Source of the DNA: Thermoplasmata archaeon
GTDB lineage: Archaea; Thermoplasmatota; Thermoplasmata; Thermoplasmatales; Thermoplasmataceae
DNA length: 11,842 nucleotides
Assembly: GCA_021802365.1 (NCBI GenBank)
Contig: JAKAAJ010000019.1
Location: forward strand, 1-11,842
Direction: 5' to 3'
Of the stretch, positions 6,427 to 11,842 are shown piece after piece (position 1 is the stretch's first letter; each line of letters begins with the position of its first letter). Under the pieces are notes generated by a model, which had not been told where the DNA came from, made no database searches, and saw only the letters and a program-made list of their open reading frames with translations. A program made the position numbers and the translations under genes.

Positions 6427-7893
6427 ATGAGTCAAAATTTGGAAAAAAGAAAAACCCCAATACTGTATGTTTCTCATCTGTCAAAGTTCTTCTCCTACAA
6501 TTTGGGATTAAGAAAGAAAGGAAAAATCAGGGCAGTGGACGATGTTTCCTTTCAGATTGAAGAAGGTGAGACTCTAGGAATAGTCGGAGAAACAGGTTGT
6601 GGAAAAACTACCCTGGGAAGAACCATTCTTCAACTGACAGAAGCTTCTGAAGGAGATATATACTTTGATCTCCCAGATAGTGAAATGCTCAAAATTATGA
6701 ACATGGAGTCTGAATTGAAGTCATTAACTGAATCAGATCCTGAAAAGAATTTGAGCAGAATAAAGGAACTGAAAGGTGAAATAGAAAAATTCGCAAGGAA
6801 ACACTCCCTTACCAGAATGACACAGAGGCAGTTGACAAAGTACAGAGCTAAAATGCAGCCAGTATTTCAGGATCCATTCAGCTCTCTTGACCCGAGAAAA
6901 ATAATTAAAGACATTCTTGCAGAGCCAATGCACCTGTTAACTGAAATGTCCACAAAGGAAATACAGGAAAAGACCCTTTCACTCCTTGAAGAAGTGGGGC
7001 TCAATGAGGAACATTTGTACAGATTTCCCCATGAATTCAGCGGTGGTCAGAGACAGAGAATTGGTATTGCAAGAAGCATATCGATAGAGCCCAAACTGCT
7101 TGTTCTTGATGAGCCAACTTCAGCTCTGGATGTATCAGTGCAGGCACAGATACTTAACACACTCAGGAGACTGCAGAGAGAAAGAAATCTCACTTTTATT
7201 TTCATTAGCCACAACCTTAGCGTTGTAAGAATGATGTCTGATAAAGTTGCAGTGATGTACCTTGGTAAGATTGCTGAAATCGCCGAAACTGATGCGCTTT
7301 TCACCCTTATGCTTCACCCATATACAAAATCACTCCTGAAATCCATTCCAATACCTGATCCCAAGATGAAAAGGCAGATAAAGGTACTTGAGGGAGAGAT
7401 TCCAAGTCCATCAGACCCCCCTAAAGGTTGCTATTTCCATTCCAGATGCCCCGAAGCATTTGAGGACTGTGGATGGTCCCCAAGAGATCTGGCAGAACCA
7501 TTATCCGATATGCTTGATCCTTTCAGGAATCCTGAGGCAGGAAAATTACCTACCGTTTTAAGCATCGTAAAGGATGAGGAAGAAAATCAGCTTCTGATAA
7601 ATTTCAGTGACCCTATCAATGAGCAACAAATGAACCTAATAAAAGAGCTGATTAAAAAGGAAGCTTCGATGAAAAATGGTGTAAAGTTCAGAGCCATTAC
7701 CAGTGTTCAACAGACAACAGAACCCTCTGTTCTTTTGATGAAACTTAAGGTCCAGATTGAGCCTAAACTTATAGAGATCAAGAAGAACCATTTCGTTTCC
7801 TGCCTGCTTTACGATCAGGGGATGAATGCACCTCCAGGATTGGAGAAGGGAATGGAGACTGATGCCCTCAAAACAGAAACCTCTCATAATTGA
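6427..7893 (+). CDS. dppF: Peptide ABC transporter ATPase, DppF/OppF type, with two insertions
   Basis: This is the second ATPase of the importer, expected to pair with the preceding one. It has Walker A GETGCGKT (54-61), Q-loop glutamine 148 in VFQDP, signature FSGGQRQR (204-211), Walker B LLVLDEP (224-230) and H-loop histidine 262. All catalytic motifs are present. At 488 residues it exceeds the usual 320-330. One extra segment (about 82-141) is Glu/Lys/Leu-rich and probably a helical hairpin between Walker A and the Q-loop. The other (about 352-445) splits the C-terminal cysteine motif: C335, C341 and C348 come before it and C459 after it. This second insert has predicted strands around a central helix. 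A perfect GGAGGA site ends 6 nt before the ATG, and only 2 nt separate it from the previous stop. The 3' end overlaps the next gene by 32 nt. Confidence 0.95.
   Translation: MSQNLEKRKTPILYVSHLSKFFSYNLGLRKKGKIRAVDDVSFQIEEGETLGIVGETGCGKTTLGRTILQLTEASEGDIYFDLPDSEMLKIMNMESELKSLTESDPEKNLSRIKELKGEIEKFARKHSLTRMTQRQLTKYRAKMQPVFQDPFSSLDPRKIIKDILAEPMHLLTEMSTKEIQEKTLSLLEEVGLNEEHLYRFPHEFSGGQRQRIGIARSISIEPKLLVLDEPTSALDVSVQAQILNTLRRLQRERNLTFIFISHNLSVVRMMSDKVAVMYLGKIAEIAETDALFTLMLHPYTKSLLKSIPIPDPKMKRQIKVLEGEIPSPSDPPKGCYFHSRCPEAFEDCGWSPRDLAEPLSDMLDPFRNPEAGKLPTVLSIVKDEEENQLLINFSDPINEQQMNLIKELIKKEASMKNGVKFRAITSVQQTTEPSVLLMKLKVQIEPKLIEIKKNHFVSCLLYDQGMNAPPGLEKGMETDALKTETSHN
7854..7857 (+). promoter_or_regulatory. 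Ribosome-binding site that sets the start of the last operon gene
   Basis: GGAG lies 4 nt before the ATG at 7862, inside the end of the DppF coding sequence. An earlier in-frame ATG at 7826 has no comparable site and would extend the overlap with dppF to 68 nt, so the later start is preferred. Confidence 0.5.
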
Positions 7894-8212
7894 CAGAAAA
7901 AGCATTGAGAAGGAGATAAGCGCAAAGGATCTTACTCGCAGGGAGCTTTACATATATATATTTGGTGACTTCATTCGCGGTGGATTCATTTTTCTTTCAT
8001 TTTTTGTTGACTCGATGTTGCTCCTATATTTTACCGAGAACATTCCGTTTATAGAGCGCCTGAATGCAATAATATATCTTTTCTCAGGGTTCAGCATTTA
8101 TCTAATTTACGCAACACTGCTATCTTTCACAATAATTATCCTCCTTATCATATTAGAGATTAGTTTCTATATGTCAAAAATCAGGAAGACCTTTAAAATA
8201 GGGGCAAAGTAA
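7862..8212 (+). CDS. Small membrane protein of unknown function at the end of the transporter operon
   Basis: I do not recognise this 116-residue protein. It starts with a charged cytoplasmic-looking segment (1-33, rich in Lys and Arg) and has one hydrophobic helix at about 35-57. After a short polar turn (ENIPFIER) it has a long hydrophobic stretch at about 67-104 that is either one long helix or two close ones. The C-terminus is basic (SKIRKTFKIGAK), so both ends may face the cytoplasm if there are two helices in all. It shares no motif with permease, ATPase or binding-protein subunits. The gene overlaps dppF by 32 nt in another frame and has its own ribosome site, so it is almost certainly translated with the transporter. 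A role in assembling, anchoring or regulating the importer is inferred from position only. A start at 7826 would add 12 residues. Confidence 0.7.
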   Translation: MPSKQKPLIIDRKSIEKEISAKDLTRRELYIYIFGDFIRGGFIFLSFFVDSMLLLYFTENIPFIERLNAIIYLFSGFSIYLIYATLLSFTIIILLIILEISFYMSKIRKTFKIGAK

Positions 8213-8997
8213 CTTAGTATTTTAACTAAATTCCAGAAATTATTTCATTGATTGCATGTCATGAAGTTTGAGATTTGAAAATCCAGTTTCGAAAATATAC
8301 TTAGGTTCTAATACAAACATACTCTCCACTTAATAGAAAGAGGTAGTCTGGGAACCATACTTCTAAAGACACTCAGTGATCTTTAGTTGGTCCCTCAATT
8401 TTTCAGTTTTCAAAGGAAATTTTTTGACTTGAACATAGACTGACATGGAAAACTCACTAAGATCTATTATTACGTCTATATTTCATATGTGCAGATATTA
8501 TAGAACATGGAACCAATCACATTTAGAAGTAGTAATTTTCCTAATCCACCGTGAGACCCTAAAGTTAGGAGAACCCTGAATCTAAATATGAACATGGGAA
8601 TTTGATGAATAAAAAATTTGATTCATAACAAGAAATATAGAATAGCGTCTTACGGAATTACTTCTAGGATAATTTGGATTGAAAAGAAATCGAATAAAAA
8701 TCCTTAATGACCGTCGATTGAATGATTTAAAGCATTAAAGCAAATGCCCCAAGATAAAGTATTCGAAATTATCCTGGTTTTCCAGGCCTCATTGAATTAT
8801 AAGACTCTAAAATAACTGCGTAGAGAATACTTAGGAAATTGTACTGGGCTTTATTTTTGACCAAGGGAATAAATATTCAGCATAAATATCCAAATTATGG
8901 TGTTAAGACGGTGCATTTCTGACTCTTTGATTGACAAGGAAGAGAAAACACATTAGTTTAAAATAATGAATAAATAATTAGAAAAAATAAAAATATT
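8213..8997. other. 785-nt AT-rich gap between convergent genes
   Basis: I see no credible gene on either strand here: all frames are broken by frequent stops and I recognise no protein motif, tRNA, rRNA or CRISPR-like repeat. It holds a strong hairpin at 8350-8394, a small perfect stem-loop at 8773-8786 (CCTGG, loop TTTT, CCAGG) and several short inverted or direct repeats. Its size is unusual next to the otherwise tight spacing and may mark a decayed element or an RNA gene, but nothing I can see proves either. Confidence 0.6.
8350..8394 (+). terminator. Strong hairpin, possible operon terminator
   Basis: The inner stem pairs CTAAAGA and CAC with GTG and TCTTTAG, 10 bp with one bulged A and a three-base loop. 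An outer stem pairs GGGA and CCA with TGG and TCCC, with a bulged A and a small asymmetric internal loop. A run of five T follows 5 nt later at 8399-8403. It sits about 140 nt after the last operon stop, so it could end that transcript or protect its 3' end. A structured small RNA or a remnant mobile-element end is the alternative. Confidence 0.4.
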
Positions 8998-9022
8998 AGT
9001 ACAACCCCTCAGGAGTTGTACT
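8998..9022 (-). terminator. Intrinsic-type terminator overlapping the stop codon of the binding-protein gene
   Basis: On the minus strand the transcript reads AGTACAACTCC, TGA, then GGGGTTGTACT. This is an 11-bp stem (one G-U pair) whose three-base loop is exactly the stop codon at 9009-9011. It is followed directly by the T-rich stretch AATATTTTTATTTTTTCT. Hairpin plus U-tract is the form of an intrinsic terminator; in archaea the U-tract alone is often sufficient. Confidence 0.65.
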
Positions 9023-11842
9023 GTACCAGATTGTACATTGGAACGCCGTTAGCTCCCGTCATAATGTTAGACTGGTATTCTTTCCACAATTTTCCATTTA
9101 GAGATGACGATATTGCCGGTATATTGTTTGCCTGATACAGTGGCTGATACAATGAAAGGTTCACACCTTCATCGTTCATCATGTGGAAGTAAGTTGCCGC
9201 CGTTATCGAGTTGCTGAAACCTTTCGTGTAGTTGTCAATCATTCCCTGAAGCTGGTGTGCCTCTGAAGAGTTGTAGTTCTGAAGCTCCCAGGGTTCCATA
9301 CCATTAGGCTTCATGTATGTTGAAACATTAGTTCCAAGGTACATAGGCAATAGATAGTCGCTCGGATATGGATAGTCTGGCGCCCATCCTCCCCAGTCAA
9401 TAGGCATTGGGTTATGAAGAGGAGCAGGGAATATGTTATATAGATCTACGTATGATATTGACTCAACGTTCAACGTAAGCCCAGGAATGACAGATTCCAG
9501 CGCTGAAGCCCACATTGACATTCCTGCCTCGTCAACAGGGTCTCCTACCGGTATCATCACATCAATGGTCAAAGGTTTACCGTTTACCTGGAATTCGTTC
9601 TTTGAGCTGCTCCATGTAACCTTGTGTGTGAGATTGTTGTTGACGGAATCTGTACCGTTGACAAATTCATTCCAGAGCGTATGTGTCATTGCAAGATCAT
9701 AGTATGGTACCTGACCACCTGTTGTAGCATTAATCTGGGCTATTGTCTGAGCGAAGGTCATTCCCTTGGGAATCATTCCGGTGTAGGGTATCCCAAATGG
9801 CTCATTGAATGTGGTGTTCCCAACATCCGTTGCAAGGTACTGGCTCAGATTGAAAGCATAGTCAAAGGCCTTCCTGACCTTTACTGAAGCAAAGAGGTGT
9901 GCTGGCATATTCATGCTGTATCCATTGTCTTTAGCCACAGTCAGATTCACAAATGAGTTGTATGCCATGAAGTATATGCTCAGCGTAGGTGAAGCATTCA
10001 GAACCTGGTATTTCCCGGCTGAAACTTCACTCTGAACTTCAGTCCAGAGGGACGTTGGGATGTTTGCTATCTGAGCTTCACCTGACTTGACCTCCAGGAA
10101 CTGAGTAGATGTTGAACTGAGGTACTGTATTTCTATGTTGTTTATGGAAGGAGCAGGATACCAAGATCCGGGTGCCTTATAGTACGGATTCTTTGTGAGG
10201 ACAATTTCGTTTGCAGGAAGATAATATGATACTTCATATGGTCCATCCGCAAATACATTGTTCTCGACGTATGTGTTATAGTTAGATATGTCTCCGTATT
10301 TTGTGTAGTTTTCGAATCCCTGTGGTGACCATGTTATTCCTGCACCATGCGCAGCCAGCCAGGTTGGATCTATTATATAGGTACCACTTGTCTGGGCAAG
10401 TATCTGCATTGCAAGCACCTGACTCATTGGGTTCTGGAAGTGAATTGTTATGGAGTTCGTAGCGTTATCAACAGTCATATTGCTAGTTATGTTGTAGAAT
10501 GTGTTGCTTGATGTGTACTGTCCTGGAAGGTAGTACTGACCGAATATGAATCCTCCAGTTCCAGGTGTTCCGTCTATGAAGATCATATCCCTTGCAAGAG
10601 TATATTCAACGTCCCATGCGGTTACTGGTGTTCCATCCTGCCAGGAGGCATTGCTTCTTATGGTGAAAGTGTAATTTTCATTTGGCTTCAGATATGTGTT
10701 GTATGTGGTTCCCCATGGAGTTGTTCTTGTGTAATTCTTATAGTTGGTGTTTACCTCATGGTTAGCTGTACTTGGAATGTTTGTGGCAAGCTCTGGCTCA
10801 AAGCTTGTTATGGAGCTTCCATTGTACATTACAAGACTCTGCAATGTATTCTGAAGTATTTCACTGTCAACTGTGAAATATGCTATCTGCGGATCCAATG
10901 TTGTTGGTCCTCCTGAGGCATCTTCTGCATTAACCAGTATGTTGTTTGTTGTAGTAACAAGTTTTGCACTAGATACTACGGGCATGTCCATGAAGTAGGT
11001 GGTGGTAACTTCTGTGTTTGATGGATATGCTCCATTCTGGTTTGCGACAGTAGCAGACCCACTGGTAGTTGTAGTCTCCATAACATTGTCATGGGTGGAG
11101 AGGGCCATAGCCTTTGTCAAATTCATGAATGTTATGCCACTTGAGCTCTGATCTCTCACCATGAAGGATGTGCTGCTGCTGTTGAATGCCAAAGATGGAT
11201 CGCTGCTTATCATCATGAAAGTTACGTTCGCACCACTTTTTACGCTTAGGTTTTCACCTGCAGCAACTGTGTGAACAACATTATCACTTAGCACTCCAGT
11301 CTTGTTTGCAACAGTTCCATGCGTTACAGTTATGTTGAAAGAATTCGCAGCTACAAGGCTTCCTGCCGATGTGAAGTTAAGTGCAGTACCGTTGGAAAGA
11401 GAGACGTTTGTGTATGGTATCTGCAAATTAAGCCCACTTATGTTGCTTATCATTGTGTTTGGAAGCAGATAATAGCTCATTCCAGATGTGAAATTCATCA
11501 TCTGCGTATTTACAACGCTTGTTGAGATCACAGAGGATGTGTTCACTTCAGCTGTAGTGGTGTTAAGTTCAAGCTGATAGAGGCCGCTGCTGAGATTATT
11601 GAATGCGAATGTGTGATCTGTCGCCTGATATACTCCTGCTGCAACGTTATAGACGTAGGATATGGGAACCTGGTTCTGAACTAGGACCGTCTTTGGAGTA
11701 CCGTTTACGTCCATGGTCTCCCATAGAGAGTAATTCTGGGCAACTATCTGCTGGTTGCTTATTCCGTTGGTAAAGTTGTAGGTTTCGGTGTTCGTTGCCA
11801 GATTAGTAACGACATGACTGCCGGGAGTGAAAATGTTTGTTC
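9009..11842 (-). CDS. Large family 5 peptide-binding protein of an ABC importer (N-terminus cut by window edge)
   Basis: This extracellular lipoprotein-like or anchored receptor would capture peptides for a Dpp/Opp importer. The open frame continues to the right edge, so 943 residues are visible and the signal peptide is not. The family 5 binding-protein fold begins at about visible residue 303 with PTTLDPQIAYFTVDSEILQN. It includes WQDGTPVTAWDVEYT at 400-414 and the usual later blocks, with Y-rich, W-rich sequence to the end. The C-terminus has no membrane anchor. Ahead of the fold are at least 300 residues, rich in Thr, Ser, Asn and Val and probably beta-rich, where typical family members have only a signal peptide. 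There are more than 30 N-x-S/T sequons, fitting a glycosylated surface protein of an acid-living archaeon. The gene is convergent with the transporter operon and ends in a hairpin terminator. The family is secure; the exact ligand is not. Confidence 0.92.
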   Translation of the reverse strand, partial: TNIFTPGSHVVTNLATNTETYNFTNGISNQQIVAQNYSLWETMDVNGTPKTVLVQNQVPISYVYNVAAGVYQATDHTFAFNNLSSGLYQLELNTTTAEVNTSSVISTSVVNTQMMNFTSGMSYYLLPNTMISNISGLNLQIPYTNVSLSNGTALNFTSAGSLVAANSFNITVTHGTVANKTGVLSDNVVHTVAAGENLSVKSGANVTFMMISSDPSLAFNSSSTSFMVRDQSSSGITFMNLTKAMALSTHDNVMETTTTSGSATVANQNGAYPSNTEVTTTYFMDMPVVSSAKLVTTTNNILVNAEDASGGPTTLDPQIAYFTVDSEILQNTLQSLVMYNGSSITSFEPELATNIPSTANHEVNTNYKNYTRTTPWGTTYNTYLKPNENYTFTIRSNASWQDGTPVTAWDVEYTLARDMIFIDGTPGTGGFIFGQYYLPGQYTSSNTFYNITSNMTVDNATNSITIHFQNPMSQVLAMQILAQTSGTYIIDPTWLAAHGAGITWSPQGFENYTKYGDISNYNTYVENNVFADGPYEVSYYLPANEIVLTKNPYYKAPGSWYPAPSINNIEIQYLSSTSTQFLEVKSGEAQIANIPTSLWTEVQSEVSAGKYQVLNASPTLSIYFMAYNSFVNLTVAKDNGYSMNMPAHLFASVKVRKAFDYAFNLSQYLATDVGNTTFNEPFGIPYTGMIPKGMTFAQTIAQINATTGGQVPYYDLAMTHTLWNEFVNGTDSVNNNLTHKVTWSSSKNEFQVNGKPLTIDVMIPVGDPVDEAGMSMWASALESVIPGLTLNVESISYVDLYNIFPAPLHNPMPIDWGGWAPDYPYPSDYLLPMYLGTNVSTYMKPNGMEPWELQNYNSSEAHQLQGMIDNYTKGFSNSITAATYFHMMNDEGVNLSLYQPLYQANNIPAISSSLNGKLWKEYQSNIMTGANGVPMYNLVQYNS

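Noticed and set aside
8602..8630. Repeated AATTTGAT words around an A-rich stretch, suggesting a repeat array or binding site
   Set aside because: Only two imperfect copies in AT-rich sequence; no spacing pattern like CRISPR or iterons.
8773..8786. Small perfect stem-loop CCTGG-TTTT-CCAGG
   Set aside because: Only 5 bp with no T-tract or neighbouring gene end; such stems are expected by chance in several hundred bases.
1..11842. Search for CRISPR arrays, tRNA or rRNA genes, transposases and toxin-antitoxin pairs
   Set aside because: No regularly spaced repeats, no cloverleaf-like segments with tRNA consensus and no transposase or toxin motifs were seen.

Overview
The window looks like a chromosome segment from a heterotrophic archaeon, most likely a member of the Thermoplasmata. 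The reasons are inferential. AT-rich TATA-like boxes sit about 25-30 nt upstream of several start codons, implying leaderless or short-leader mRNAs. Arginine is coded mostly by AGA/AGG. Inside the long operon, ribosome sites are of the GGAGG / AGGTGA type. The extracellular protein is very large and rich in N-glycosylation sequons, and there is an archaeal-type small winged-helix protein. Species cannot be fixed from the sequence alone.

Layout. Positions 1-292 (minus) hold the 5' end of an RtcB-type RNA ligase that runs off the left edge. Positions 463-2597 (plus) carry four short single-domain genes: an unrecognised 73-residue helical protein, a winged-helix DNA-binding protein, a GNAT acetyltransferase only 12 nt behind it, and a radical SAM protein with extra C-terminal cysteines. 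Positions 2788-8212 (plus) are a tight five-gene operon for a dipeptide/oligopeptide ABC importer: two permeases, two ATPases and a small unrecognised membrane protein that overlaps the last ATPase gene. Positions 8213-8997 are about 785 nt of AT-rich sequence with no recognisable gene but with a strong hairpin that may end the operon. Positions 9009-11842 (minus) encode a very large family 5 peptide-binding protein, convergent with the operon, whose N-terminus lies beyond the right edge.

How the genes work together. The extracellular binding protein would capture peptides and deliver them to the permease pair, with the ATPase pair driving import. This fits an organism living on protein degradation products. 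The binding-protein gene is not in the operon, so its pairing with this importer is inferred from proximity and family.

The most unusual content is in the importer. Both ATPases are 150-190 residues longer than usual. One carries a long charged, probably helical insertion between the Q-loop and the signature motif. The other carries a helical insertion before the Q-loop and a separate alpha/beta insertion inside the C-terminal cysteine motif. The operon also ends with a small membrane protein of unknown role, and the binding protein has about 300 extra residues ahead of its canonical fold. Together these suggest a lineage-specific elaboration of the Opp/Dpp importer.
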